Below the pieces are notes generated by a model. It did no database searches and had not been told where the DNA came from. It worked only from the letters and a program-made list of their open reading frames with translations. Made by a program: the position numbers and the translations under genes. DNA of 64,000 nucleotides from Streptomyces brevispora. GTDB taxonomy: Bacteria; Actinomycetota; Actinomycetes; Streptomycetales; Streptomycetaceae. Shown one piece after another: positions 23,936 to 32,722 of the stretch (position 1 is its first letter; the number at the start of each line of letters is the position of its first letter). The stretch is from contig NZ_VIWW01000001.1 of NCBI RefSeq assembly GCF_007829885.1, positions 6,138,001 through 6,202,000 on the forward strand, read 5' to 3'.

Positions 23936-26035
23936 CTACCGGGCCGGTCCCGGGCCCGACACCGTTCCCGGCGCCGGGGCATAGCCGGTGGCCCGGGTGG
24001 TGAACGTCCCCCGGCCCTGGGTCCGGCTGCGCAACCGGGTCGCGTAACCGAACATCTCGGCCAGCGGCACTGTCGCCGTGATCACCGCCGTACCGGGCCG
24101 CGCCGTGGAGCCGGACACCTGCCCACGCCGTGCGGCCAGGTCGCCGAGCACCCCGCCGACGGCGTCGTCGGGCACAGTGACCGTGACCTCGGCCACCGGC
24201 TCCAGCACCACCATCGCGCAACCACGCAGCGCCTCCCGGAGCGCCAACCGCCCGGCGGTGCGGAACGCCAACTCAGAGGAGTCCTTGGGATGGGTGGCGC
24301 CGTCGGTCAGCGTCACCCGCACCCCGGTCACCGGATGCCCGCCGACGGGACCCTCCACCAGAGCGTCACGGCAGCCGGCCGCCACCGCTCGGACGTACTC
24401 CTGCGGAACCCGGCCGCCGACGACGGCCGAGCGGAACACGAACTCCGCCCCGCCCGCACCGTCATGACCGTCGACGGACTCCAACGGCTCGACGTCGAGA
24501 ACGACATGGGCGAACTGACCGGCCCCTCCGTCCTGCTTGACGTGCCGGTACACCAGACCCGACACACCACGCACGACCGTCTCCCGGAAGGCGACCTGCG
24601 GCCGCCCGACCCGGAGCTCCAGGCCATGGGCGCGGCGGATCTTCTCCACCGCCACCTCCAGGTGGAGTTCACCCATGCCCGAGAGCACCGTCTGACCGGT
24701 CTCGGGGTCCGTCCGCACCGCCAGCGACGGGTCCTCCTCGGCCAGCCGCGTCAGTGCCGATATCAGCCGCTCCGTGTCGGTGCTCCGGCAGGCCTCGACC
24801 GCGACCGACACGACCGGATCGGCCACGGCGGGCGGTTCGAGGACCAACGGGGCGCCCGGCGCGCACAGGGTGGCACCGGCCCGGGCGGCCTTGAGGCCGA
24901 TCACCGCGACGATGTCCCCGGCCACCGCCTCGTCCACATCGACATGCCGGTCCGCCTGGACCCGCAGGATCCGGCCGACGCGCTCGCTGCGCCGGGTGCC
25001 GGCGTCCAGCACCGTCTCCCCCTTCCTGAGCGTGCCCGAATAGACCCGCAGACAGGTCAGCCGGCCCGTCGCGGTCGCGTTCACCTTGAACGCCAGCGCG
25101 GCGAACGGAGCCGCCGGATCGGCGGCCCGCTCCTGCACCGCGCCGCCGAGCGTGCCGCGTACCGGCGGCACGTCCAGCGGGGAGGGCAGATAGGCCACGA
25201 CGGCCTCCAGCAGCGGCTCGATACCGCGGTTGCGGTAGGCCGAACCGCACAGCACGACGACGCCCTCACCGGCACGGGTCAGATCGCGCAACGCCTCGGC
25301 CAACGTCCGTGCGGAGAGCGTGGAGCGTGCACAGAATTCCTCCAGGGCGACCGGGTGGAGTTCCGCCACCGCCTCCTCCAGCAGCCGGCGGCGCCGCTGC
25401 GCTTCCTCCCGCAGCCCATCGGGTACCTCTCCCTCCTCGTACGTGTCACTGCCGTCGGCCCACACCAGTGCCCGCATGCGCAACAGATCCACCACACCGG
25501 TGAACCGCTCCTCGTCCCCGATCGGAAGCTGGACGACCAACGGCACCGTGTGCAGCCGCTCGCGGATCGAGGCGACCGCGGTGTCGAGGTCGGCGCCGAC
25601 GCGGTCGAGCTTGTTGACGAACGCGATGCGCGGCACGGCGTGCCGATCGGCCTGGCGCCACACCGACTCGCTCTGCGGCTCCACGCCCGCGACCGCGTCG
25701 AACACCGCGATCGCACCGTCGAGCACCCGCAGCGAACGCTCGACCTCGTCGGCGAAGTCGACATGCCCCGGAGTGTCGATCAGATTGATCCGGTGGTCCG
25801 CCCACGTGCAACTCACCGCAGCGGCGAAGATGGTGATGCCCCGGTCGCGTTCCTGCGGGTCGAAGTCGGTGATGGTCGTCCCGTCATGGACCTCGCCGCG
25901 CTTGTGGGTGGTGCCGGTGGCGTAGAGGATCCGCTCGGTGACGGTGGTCTTGCCGGCATCGACATGGGCGAGGATGCCCAGGTTGCGAACGCCGCTCAGT
26001 TCGCTGGTGAGGTGACGGTGCAGTTCGGTACGCAC
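23936..26035 (-). CDS. Elongation factor G paralogue
   Basis: A 699-residue translational GTPase of the EF-G type. G1 is AHVDAGKTT (residues 23-31), G2 RGITI near 66, G3 DTPGHVDF near 88, and G4 NKLD near 141; domain II, the LSGMGELHLEV motif of domain III, and domains IV-V follow, ending in EMFGYATRLRSRTQGRG. It lacks the str-operon context of the main fusA and its domain IV is diverged, so I take it for the second EF-G of Streptomyces, possibly a ribosome-protection or specialised factor. A tetracycline-protection role is an alternative that sequence alone cannot exclude. GTG start with GAAGGG upstream. Confidence 0.88.
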   Translation of the reverse strand: MRTELHRHLTSELSGVRNLGILAHVDAGKTTVTERILYATGTTHKRGEVHDGTTITDFDPQERDRGITIFAAAVSCTWADHRINLIDTPGHVDFADEVERSLRVLDGAIAVFDAVAGVEPQSESVWRQADRHAVPRIAFVNKLDRVGADLDTAVASIRERLHTVPLVVQLPIGDEERFTGVVDLLRMRALVWADGSDTYEEGEVPDGLREEAQRRRRLLEEAVAELHPVALEEFCARSTLSARTLAEALRDLTRAGEGVVVLCGSAYRNRGIEPLLEAVVAYLPSPLDVPPVRGTLGGAVQERAADPAAPFAALAFKVNATATGRLTCLRVYSGTLRKGETVLDAGTRRSERVGRILRVQADRHVDVDEAVAGDIVAVIGLKAARAGATLCAPGAPLVLEPPAVADPVVSVAVEACRSTDTERLISALTRLAEEDPSLAVRTDPETGQTVLSGMGELHLEVAVEKIRRAHGLELRVGRPQVAFRETVVRGVSGLVYRHVKQDGGAGQFAHVVLDVEPLESVDGHDGAGGAEFVFRSAVVGGRVPQEYVRAVAAGCRDALVEGPVGGHPVTGVRVTLTDGATHPKDSSELAFRTAGRLALREALRGCAMVVLEPVAEVTVTVPDDAVGGVLGDLAARRGQVSGSTARPGTAVITATVPLAEMFGYATRLRSRTQGRGTFTTRATGYAPAPGTVSGPGPAR

Positions 26036-26413
26036 GGTCCGTGCCCTTCGGAGTGATCCGGAAGTAGACGGCGCGATCCCCGGACGAGGAGGCCTGCTCT
26101 CAGGCCGGCGGAACCCTTGGCCGCGGCACGCCGCACGGGGCGCCGCAGCTATGACGGTTCGTCAGTGAGTGCAAGAGGCTCAGGTGTTCGTCACGGGTGT
26201 CCGGGGCCGGCCGCGCAGCCGGCGCCGGGCGGAGGTAGACACCAAAATCACCTCGTACCGCGACAGGGGAACGACGACAGCGGTGCGGTAGCGCACGGCA
26301 GGTCTCCCCTCGCTGGTCACGGTGCGCGCCATGTCGTGATGGCGGCGCGCGGGTTCGTGGCGAGTCTAGGGAGGCGGGTACGGGGAAGGGAACCGGTTTT
26401 CGCGGGGAGGCCG

Positions 26414-27047
26414 ATGGAGTTGAGTGAGTCCGTGGCGGCCGCCGAGCGCAGCGTGGCGCTGTACCGACGTGCTGCCGAACGTGATCCCGCCGCCCACGAG
26501 CCGGAGTTGGCCGGGACACTGGCCGCGCTCAGTACCCATCTGCTTCGTATGGACACAGGCGACGGATCGGTGGCCGCCGCCCGCGAGGCGCTGGAGATCA
26601 CGCGGCGTTCGGCGGAACCCGACGGTCAGGAGCACCGGGATCTCGGCCTCCGTGAAGCAGGCCTCCGCCTCCGCTTCGCTCCCGGTACGGTGCAGGGCCC
26701 GGCCGAGGAGCCGCAGTCGCTGGGCGATCCGCGACTTCTGCGGACGCTGATGGAGACGGGAGGCCGCGAGCGGTACGCGGCAGATCTGGACGCCGCGCTG
26801 TCGGGGCTCGCCGCCGCTCTGGGCGCCGGCGGTCGACGCCCACCTCGACGCGGGTCGCCCGGCCGAGGCCGCGGCGGCTCTGAACCGTATCCACCGGCTC
26901 ACCGGGCGTACCGGACGCAGTGACGTGCACGCGGCCTGCGTCACCGCGTTCGCCCGTGCGCGCGCCCGGGAACCGGAGGGAGCCCGGCAGGCCTGGCAGC
27001 GGGCGACGGTAGAGCCGTGGCCCTCGTTCGTCTACCGGATCGGCTGA
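26414..27047 (+). pseudogene. Tetratricopeptide-type protein with a +1 frameshift
   Basis: The ATG at 26414 opens a helical-repeat protein (SVALYRRAAERDPAAHEPELAG then TLAALSTHLLRM) of the Streptomyces TPR kind. Near 26827 the family-like reading changes frame: an extra base in GCGCCGGCGG turns the true continuation AVDAHLDAGRPAEAAAALNR, IHRLTGRTG, ending FVYRIG at 27045, into a nonsense tail. With one base removed, the gene gives about 210 residues. One-base error in the assembly is as likely as a real mutation. Confidence 0.65.
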
Positions 27048-27355
27048 GTACGGCCGTGGGAGCGGCCCCCGGCCGGCGCCGAGGCATCGGCAGCGCGCCC
27101 CGAGGTCCCGGTGCGGGGCTGCCATGTCCTTCGGCACCGCCGGAGCGCGCTCCGGCCGCAGCCGCGCCACTCGGCGGGTGAGACACCCGCGCCACGGCCG
27201 CCCCGGGTGATCAGCGCGTTCACGGGCGTATGGGGGTCCAGGGCCATCGTCCGGGCCAGCAGGACCCCGATCACCAGCGGAGCCAGCGTGACGGCCAGTG
27301 TGGTGCCGGCACTGGTGACGTGCTGCATGCGGGGGCGCGGTGTGTCAGGAGCCAT
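27032..27355 (-). CDS. Small hypothetical membrane protein
   Basis: A 107-residue frame with one predicted membrane helix (residues about 15-36, AGTTLAVTLAPLVIGVLLAR) and an Arg/Gly-rich tail of doubtful coding quality. It overlaps the end of the TPR gene convergently by 16 bases. No recognised family. The first half looks coding, the second half may be out of frame. Confidence 0.3.
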   Translation of the reverse strand: MAPDTPRPRMQHVTSAGTTLAVTLAPLVIGVLLARTMALDPHTPVNALITRGGRGAGVSPAEWRGCGRSALRRCRRTWQPRTGTSGRAADASAPAGGRSHGRTQPIR

Positions 27356-27407
27356 GGCCCCATTCCAGCAGCGACGGACCGGTGCCGGATCGGGCGGCGT
27401 ACTCAGT

Positions 27408-27441
27408 CCGGTCGGCCCGGGTACTCACCCGGGCCGACCGG
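27408..27441. terminator. Perfect 15-bp hairpin downstream of the DUF2510 gene
   Basis: CCGGTCGGCCCGGGT and ACCCGGGCCGACCGG are perfectly complementary around four bases, 28 bases beyond the DUF2510 stop. No T run. Confidence 0.6.
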
Positions 27442-27468
27442 CACCCCCCACCCCCCCCGCGACAGTGA

Positions 27469-28368
27469 CTATGCCGTGGTGCCGGGGCCGGAACCCGCGC
27501 CCGAGGCGGCCTTGATGCCCTTCGTGATGTCGTCCAGGACGGACAGGGCCGGTGCCTTGGTGTTGATGTCGAAGCCCGAACGGACCACGATCAACATGCT
27601 CTTGGCCTGGGGGGAGGGGAAGGCCAGCGACTCGACGTACCCGTCGTCACCGTTCTTCGTCACCACCTTCCAGCGCACCCGGTAGCCCTGCTGGCCGGCC
27701 ACCGTGACCGCTTCGGACTTCAACTCCGTGTGTGAGGTGATGCCGCCGTAGATCTTCTCGCCGTACGATGCCTTCGCGTTGGCCGCGATGTCCTTCTCGG
27801 CCGTGGCCTTCGCGGTCTTGGTGCTCAGCTTCAGCGCCACGGCCGGGACGGAGAACACTCCGCCGCGGACGCACTTCTGCGTGGTGTCCCCGGGACAGGC
27901 GTACGTACCGGTGGTCACCCCCGCACCCATGCCCGACTCGCCCGTCCAGCCGTCGGGGACCGGGATGCTGATTCCGCTCGCCATGTCCGTGGCGTAGCCG
28001 TCCTCGGTCTGCGGCTGCTGCTGTTCGGGGCTCTCGTTCCCGCCGCCGTCGCTGCCACCGCTGCCGCGCGGTGAGCCGGGCTGCCGGCTGGGCGGTGGGG
28101 TGGGTGAAGCGGACGGGGCGGTGGCCGTGTTGTCCGTCTTCTTGCCGGGCTGGTCGCTCAGCACGTACAGGCCACCGCCGATGGCGGCGAGTACCACCAC
28201 ACCGGCGGTTATGCCGGCACCGATGCGTATCCGGCGGCTGCGGACGGCCGTCGGCGGCACGCGGAGGTGATCGGTCCACTGGCTGCCGTCCCACCAGCGT
28301 TCCTGGATGGGGCCAAATCCTGTGTACCCGGGGTCTGGATGCCAGCCGGGCGGGGTCGTCTGCGTCAC
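27469..28368 (-). CDS. DUF2510 membrane-anchored protein
   Basis: About 299 residues. A DUF2510 module (PPGWHPDPGYTGFGPIQERW, then WDGSQWTDH) comes first, followed by a membrane helix (about 48-70, GAGITAGVVVLAAIGGGLYV), a Pro/Ser/Gly linker, and an outside domain of about 150 residues with two cysteines (TYACPGDTTQKCVRGG). DUF2510 is usual in actinobacterial envelope proteins and its function is unknown. The GTG at 28368 is chosen because the homology starts at MTQTTPPGW; upstream DNA is a CCGGATGGA-like simple repeat and is probably not translated. Confidence 0.75.
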   Translation of the reverse strand: MTQTTPPGWHPDPGYTGFGPIQERWWDGSQWTDHLRVPPTAVRSRRIRIGAGITAGVVVLAAIGGGLYVLSDQPGKKTDNTATAPSASPTPPPSRQPGSPRGSGGSDGGGNESPEQQQPQTEDGYATDMASGISIPVPDGWTGESGMGAGVTTGTYACPGDTTQKCVRGGVFSVPAVALKLSTKTAKATAEKDIAANAKASYGEKIYGGITSHTELKSEAVTVAGQQGYRVRWKVVTKNGDDGYVESLAFPSPQAKSMLIVVRSGFDINTKAPALSVLDDITKGIKAASGAGSGPGTTA

Positions 28369-28608
28369 GGCAGCCACCGTAGCCGGGTTGCGTGAGAATC
28401 CGATGAAGCAGATGCACCGGATGGACCGGATCGAACGGACGGACGGCTGAGGCTCGCCTCCCCTCTCGCCCACGCCTCATGCCTGGTTCCGGTCCAGACG
28501 TTCTGGTCTAGACGATTGATGGCGAAGCTCGCTAGCATCCGCGACAGGGCGCGGTGGCCCGCGGAAGCGGTTCGCCCGGCCCGTCGACCACGGCAGGATT
28601 GAGGGCAC

Positions 28609-29349
28609 ATGGAAGCGACTGCTCCCGACCGTCGGTTTGCCGAAGATTACCGGATCGCCCGGGAGATACCGCGCGACGGACTCACCGCATGGCGTGCGGC
28701 CGTCGCGGCCGAGGTGCCACTGGCGCCGGGGGCGGTCGTTCTGGATGTCGGGGCCGGTACGGGGGCCTTCTCGGCCGCTTTCGCCGACTGGTTCGGGGTG
28801 CGGGTGCTGGCGGTGGAGCCGGCCGGTGCCATGCGTGCGCTGATCCCGCGGACCGCGGACATCGAGGCGCTGGACGGTCGCGCCGAGGAACTGCCGGTGC
28901 CGGACGGATGCGCGGACGCCGCCTGGCTCGGCTCGGTCGTCCACCACATCGACGATCTGCCCGCCGCGGCACGGGAGATACGCAGGGCGCTGAAGCCGGG
29001 GGCACCGGTACTGATCCGCAACTCGTTCCCCGGCCGGTGCACGCGGGACCTGCGGGTGCGGTTCTTCCCCGGGACCGCGCGCATCGTCGACGGCTATCCG
29101 ACCGTCGAGCAGACCTGCGCGGCGTTCGGCGCGGCGGGCTTCACCCGGGTCGCGCTGCACGCGGTGCCGCAGGAGAGCGCACCGAGCCTGACCGACTTCG
29201 CCGACCGGATCCGGCGGGACACCGATGCGAAACTCCGCGGTCTCACGGACAAGGAGTTCGAGAGCGGGATGCGGCGGCTGCGGCGGGCCGCGGCGCAGGA
29301 ACCGGACCGGCCGGCCGTCAGCTGGATGGACCTGCTGGTCCTGGCTTGA
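28609..29349 (+). CDS. Class I SAM-dependent methyltransferase
   Basis: A 246-residue methyltransferase with motif I VVLDVGAGTGAFSAAFADWF, an acidic VLAVEPAGAMRALI, GRAEELPVPDGCADAAWLGS and VHHIDDLPAAAREIRRALKPG, the UbiE/Methyltransf_11 pattern. GAGGGCAC precedes the ATG. The product is cytoplasmic and the substrate unknown. It diverges from the DUF2510 gene and is followed by a DUF4440 gene 65 bases later. Confidence 0.88.
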   Translation: MEATAPDRRFAEDYRIAREIPRDGLTAWRAAVAAEVPLAPGAVVLDVGAGTGAFSAAFADWFGVRVLAVEPAGAMRALIPRTADIEALDGRAEELPVPDGCADAAWLGSVVHHIDDLPAAAREIRRALKPGAPVLIRNSFPGRCTRDLRVRFFPGTARIVDGYPTVEQTCAAFGAAGFTRVALHAVPQESAPSLTDFADRIRRDTDAKLRGLTDKEFESGMRRLRRAAAQEPDRPAVSWMDLLVLA

Positions 29350-29414
29350 CGGCACGGCAAACGACCGTGCGGGCCAGGGGAGGAAGAGGGGGAGGAAGGC
29401 CCTAGGGTTTCCGC

Positions 29415-29792
29415 ATGAGTGGAAACGATGAGGAGGAGCGGTCCGTACGGGCCGCCGTCGAGGGGGAGCTGCGGCTGCTCGATCCGGACGTGCGGGCACT
29501 GCCCGACGCGGTGACCGAACTCCTCGACCCGGAGTTCCTCGAGCTCGGCGCGTCCGGGCGGCGCTATGACGGGGTGTCGATCCTCGTCGTCACCTCCGCC
29601 GACGGCCGGCGTGCTCCCGTTCCGATCGCCGCCACCGACATGTCCGGCACGCTGCTGGCCCCCGGCCTCGTCCACCTGACGTTCGTGACGGAGAGCGACG
29701 GCGGCAGGGTGCGGCGTCATTCGATCTGGCGGCGGACGGAGTCGCGCTGGCGGCTGTACTTCCACCAGGGCACGCCGGTCAACACCCCATGA
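29415..29792 (+). CDS. DUF4440 / NTF2-like protein
   Basis: A 125-residue protein of the SnoaL/NTF2-like fold: an N-terminal helix pair with LLDPDVRALPDAVTELLDPEF, GASGRRYDGV, and terminal strands HLTFVTES and RRHSIWRRTESRWRLYFHQGTP. Such small cone-shaped barrels act as isomerases, cyclases or binding proteins; no catalytic residue is evident. Same direction as the methyltransferase and the S66 peptidase. Confidence 0.8.
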   Translation: MSGNDEEERSVRAAVEGELRLLDPDVRALPDAVTELLDPEFLELGASGRRYDGVSILVVTSADGRRAPVPIAATDMSGTLLAPGLVHLTFVTESDGGRVRRHSIWRRTESRWRLYFHQGTPVNTP

Positions 29793-29847
29793 TCCAGCGG
29801 CGGCTATTCGGCGGACGGCCGGTCGTGGTACCTCCTAGGCTCCGGAC

Positions 29848-30891
29848 ATGACGCTCCCCAGCTATCCCGCCAAGCCCCGCCCCGGTGACCGCGTCGCCGT
29901 ACTGTCCCCCTCGTCCGGCCTTCCCGGCATCCTCCCGGTCCCGCACGAGCTGGGGCTGCGCAGACTCCGAGAGGAGTACGGGCTGGAACCGGTGGAGTAC
30001 CCGTGCACCCGGAAGATGGGCTCCTCGCCCCAGGAACGGGCCGCCGACATCCACGCGGCCTTCGCCGACCCCGGGATCAAGGCCGTCATCGCCAGCATCG
30101 GCGGGGACGACATGATCACCGTGCTGCCGCATCTGGACCGGGAACTGCTGCGGGCCAACCCCAAGCCGTTCTTCGGCTACAGCGACTGCGTCAATCTGCT
30201 GGTGTTCCTCGACAACCTGGGCATCGTCGGCTACCACGGCGGATCGGTGATGGTCGAGCTGGGACGCCCGGGCGCGATGCACCCCATGACAGCCGACTCG
30301 TTGCGGGCCGCACTGTTCACCCACGAGGCCTACGAGCTCACCCCGGCGAAGGAGAGCGGCAGCGTCAACAGGCGCTGGGAGGACCCGCGGACCTTCGACC
30401 ACGAACCCGACATGCTGCCCGCCGACGGCTGGACCTGGCACAACGCCGACCGGGTGGTCGAGGGGACGAGCTGGGGCGGCAACCTGGAGATCCTGGCCTG
30501 GCTGCTGATGGCGGACCGGGAGATGCGGCCTGCCGCCGAGTACGCGGGCCGGGTGCTGTTCCTCGAGACGTCGGAGGAGCTGCCCCGTGCCGAAGAGGTG
30601 TACCGGATCCTGCGGAACATGGGGGAGCGGGGACTCCTGAAGCAGTTCCCCGCACTGCTGATGGGTCGGGCGAAGAACTGGTCCTTCGACCGTCCGCTGG
30701 GAGCCGAGGACGGGGAGGAGTACCGCCTGCTGCAACGGCAGGCGGTTTTGCGGGCGTTGGACGAGTACGCCCCCGGGACCATGGCCGTCTTCGATGTCGA
30801 TCTCGGCCACACGGACCCCCAGGTGGTCATTCCTTATGGCGGTCAGGTGCGGGTGGACGGCGTGGCCCGCCGCATCGTCGTGACGTACTGA
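29848..30891 (+). CDS. S66 family peptidase (LD-carboxypeptidase / MccF-like)
   Basis: A 347-residue S66 serine peptidase. The nucleophile is Ser112 in FFGYSDCVNLL, with Glu in EGTSWGGNLEIL and His in DLGHTDPQV completing the Ser-Glu-His triad. LD-carboxypeptidases recycle peptidoglycan tetrapeptides, and the MccF branch cleaves toxic aminoacyl nucleotides to give self-immunity to microcin C; the long insertion with WEDPRTFDHEPDMLP fits the MccF-like branch. No signal peptide. Immunity to a nucleotide-peptide antibiotic is an attractive but unproven role. Confidence 0.88.
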   Translation: MTLPSYPAKPRPGDRVAVLSPSSGLPGILPVPHELGLRRLREEYGLEPVEYPCTRKMGSSPQERAADIHAAFADPGIKAVIASIGGDDMITVLPHLDRELLRANPKPFFGYSDCVNLLVFLDNLGIVGYHGGSVMVELGRPGAMHPMTADSLRAALFTHEAYELTPAKESGSVNRRWEDPRTFDHEPDMLPADGWTWHNADRVVEGTSWGGNLEILAWLLMADREMRPAAEYAGRVLFLETSEELPRAEEVYRILRNMGERGLLKQFPALLMGRAKNWSFDRPLGAEDGEEYRLLQRQAVLRALDEYAPGTMAVFDVDLGHTDPQVVIPYGGQVRVDGVARRIVVTY

Positions 30892-30919
30892 GGCAGGCCG
30901 GAGGGAGCGGCGCTCGTTC

Positions 30920-30930
30920 TGGTCCGACCA
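30920..30930. promoter_or_regulatory. Operator for the FadR-type regulator, site 1
   Basis: TGGTCCGACCA, the TGGTNNNACCA inverted repeat bound by FadR/LldR-type regulators, lies 83 bases before the regulator start. The same half sites recur before lutA, which indicates autoregulation. Confidence 0.65.
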
Positions 30931-31012
30931 CATGTCATGTGTGACATAGTTGGAGATTCGGACAAGAGCGGTCGGCCCAGGGAACGGCCCCGGCCGCGGC
31001 AGGGGGTGGCGG

Positions 31013-31744
31013 ATGCCCGTCGAATGGCAGCCCGTACGGCAGTCGCGCACACATGAGCTGGTGCTCCAGAGCATCGAGCAGCGGGTGTTCGCCGGTGAGC
31101 TCAAGGCCGGCGACCGGCTGCCGCCCGAGCGGGAGCTCGCCCCGGTCCTTGGTGTGAGCCGCTCCGCGCTGCGCGAGGCGCTGCGGGTGCTGGAGACCAT
31201 CGGCGTCCTGGTGGCGCAGCCGGGCCGGGGTCCGGACGCCGGGGCGCGGATCGTCCGCAACCCCGAAGGTGCGCTCGGCCGGCTGCTCAGGCTTCACTTC
31301 GCCCTCGGCAGCTACAGCCTGGAGGACGTGCTGGAGGCGCGCGTGGTCCTGGAGCGGTCCAGTTTCGAGGCCGCCGCACTGCACGCCTGCGCGGCCGATC
31401 TGGACGAGGCCGAGGCGCTGGTCGTGCGGATGGGGGAGCCGGATGTCGAGGTGCCGGAGTTCAACGACCTGGACACCCGGTTCCACGTCAGGATCGCCCG
31501 TAGCTCCGGAAACGAGCTGACCTCCACCCTCACCTCCGCGGTGCGGGAGTCGGTCCGGCCGCTGATCCTGCGCGCCCTGGAGGCGGCGGAGGACTGGCCG
31601 GCCACGGCCGCCGCGCTCAACGCCGACCACATCGAGCTGCTGCGTCTGGTGCGCGCGGGCGAGGGGGCTCGGGCTGCCGATGTGGTCGAGACGCACATCC
31701 GCGGGCTGCACGGCACGCTGGTCGACGAGAAGCCCACCGCCTGA
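31013..31744 (+). CDS. FadR-subfamily GntR regulator, probable lactate operon regulator
   Basis: A 243-residue regulator: winged helix (residues 10-75; LKAGDRLPPERELAPVLGVS, SALREALRVLETIGVL) and an all-helical FCD domain (about 95-230; DLDTRFHVRIARSSGNELTS with the metal-binding Asp/His pattern). It is read towards lutABC, 210 bases upstream of lutA, and both promoters carry the TGGTC-GACCA palindrome. By position and type it should be the LldR/LutR-like sensor of lactate. AGGGGG is seven bases before the ATG. Confidence 0.87.
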   Translation: MPVEWQPVRQSRTHELVLQSIEQRVFAGELKAGDRLPPERELAPVLGVSRSALREALRVLETIGVLVAQPGRGPDAGARIVRNPEGALGRLLRLHFALGSYSLEDVLEARVVLERSSFEAAALHACAADLDEAEALVVRMGEPDVEVPEFNDLDTRFHVRIARSSGNELTSTLTSAVRESVRPLILRALEAAEDWPATAAALNADHIELLRLVRAGEGARAADVVETHIRGLHGTLVDEKPTA

Positions 31745-31897
31745 AGCCGACGCCTGACGCACACCCCCTGACGCCTGACCTGAGCCGTCGCGATGCCCGC
31801 TGCCCCGGGCGCCGCGGCGGCTTCTGCGTGGAGCGCCACCAGAGGGGATCGGCCGTCCGCGCGCGTCGGCCTCTTCCGGGGTCCGGCTTGAGGATAG

Positions 31898-31912
31898 TAT
31901 GGTCGGACCATA
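31898..31912. promoter_or_regulatory. Operator in the lutABC promoter, site 2
   Basis: TATGGTCGGACCATA is a perfect 15-bp palindrome just after the probable -10 box TAGTAT and 42 bases before the lutA start. Binding of the FadR-type regulator here would block transcription. Confidence 0.75.
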
Positions 31913-31954
31913 AAAAGCGCCGAACATCACGCAGAGAAATGATCGGGGAGACCC

Positions 31955-32722
31955 ATGCGCATCGGACTCTTCGCCACCTGTCTGGGAGACACCCTCTTCC
32001 CCGAGGCGGTGAAATCCACCGCGGTGCTGCTCGCGCGCCTGGGGCACGGCGTGGTGTTCCCGCCGGGGCAGACCTGCTGCGGCCAGATGCACGTCAACAC
32101 CGGCTACCAGCGCGAACCCGTACCGCTGGTGCGCAATTTCGCCGAGCAGTTCGGTGACGCCTCCATCGAGGCCGTCGTCATGCCGTCGGGATCGTGCGCC
32201 GGCTCGGTCCGCCACCAGCACGCACTCGTCGCCGAACGGTACGGCGACGCGGCGTTGCGCGCGGGTGTCGCCACCGTCAGGGCGAAGACGTACGAACTGT
32301 CGGAGTTCCTCGTCGATGTGCTGGACGCCACCGATGTCGGCGCGTACTTCCCGCACCGGGTGACGTACCACCCCACCTGTCACTCCCTGCGCATGCTCAG
32401 GGTCGGTGACAAGCCGCTGCGGCTGCTTCGGGCCGTCGATTCGATCGATCTGGTCGAGCTGCCCGAGGCCGACGCCTGCTGCGGATTCGGCGGCACCTTC
32501 GCCCTCAAGAACGCCGACACGTCGACCGCGATGCTCCAGGACAAGATGCGCAACATCGCCACCACCGGAGCCGATGTGTGCACCGCCGGCGACTCGTCCT
32601 GTCTGATGCACATCGGCGGCGGACTCTCCCGGATCAGCTCCGGCACCCGCACCCTGCACCTGGCGCAGATCCTCTCCGCCACCCGCACCTCGCCGCATCT
32701 CCCGATGGAGGCCGCCCGATGA
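31955..32722 (+). CDS. lutA: Lactate utilisation protein A, Fe-S subunit
   Basis: A 255-residue protein with two cysteine-rich CCG domains (QTCCGQMHVNTGYQ with the later PSGSCAGSV, and HPTCHSLR with DACCGFGG), as in LutA/GlcF-type electron carriers. LutA, LutB and LutC together oxidise L-lactate to pyruvate. It starts 42 bases after the palindromic operator and overlaps lutB by four bases (ATGA). The start MRIGLFATCLGD fits the family, with GGGGAG upstream. Confidence 0.95.
   Translation: MRIGLFATCLGDTLFPEAVKSTAVLLARLGHGVVFPPGQTCCGQMHVNTGYQREPVPLVRNFAEQFGDASIEAVVMPSGSCAGSVRHQHALVAERYGDAALRAGVATVRAKTYELSEFLVDVLDATDVGAYFPHRVTYHPTCHSLRMLRVGDKPLRLLRAVDSIDLVELPEADACCGFGGTFALKNADTSTAMLQDKMRNIATTGADVCTAGDSSCLMHIGGGLSRISSGTRTLHLAQILSATRTSPHLPMEAAR

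Noticed and set aside
24290..26056. 588-codon plus-strand ORF opposite EF-G
   Set aside because: Shadow of the EF-G gene, which has all GTPase motifs.
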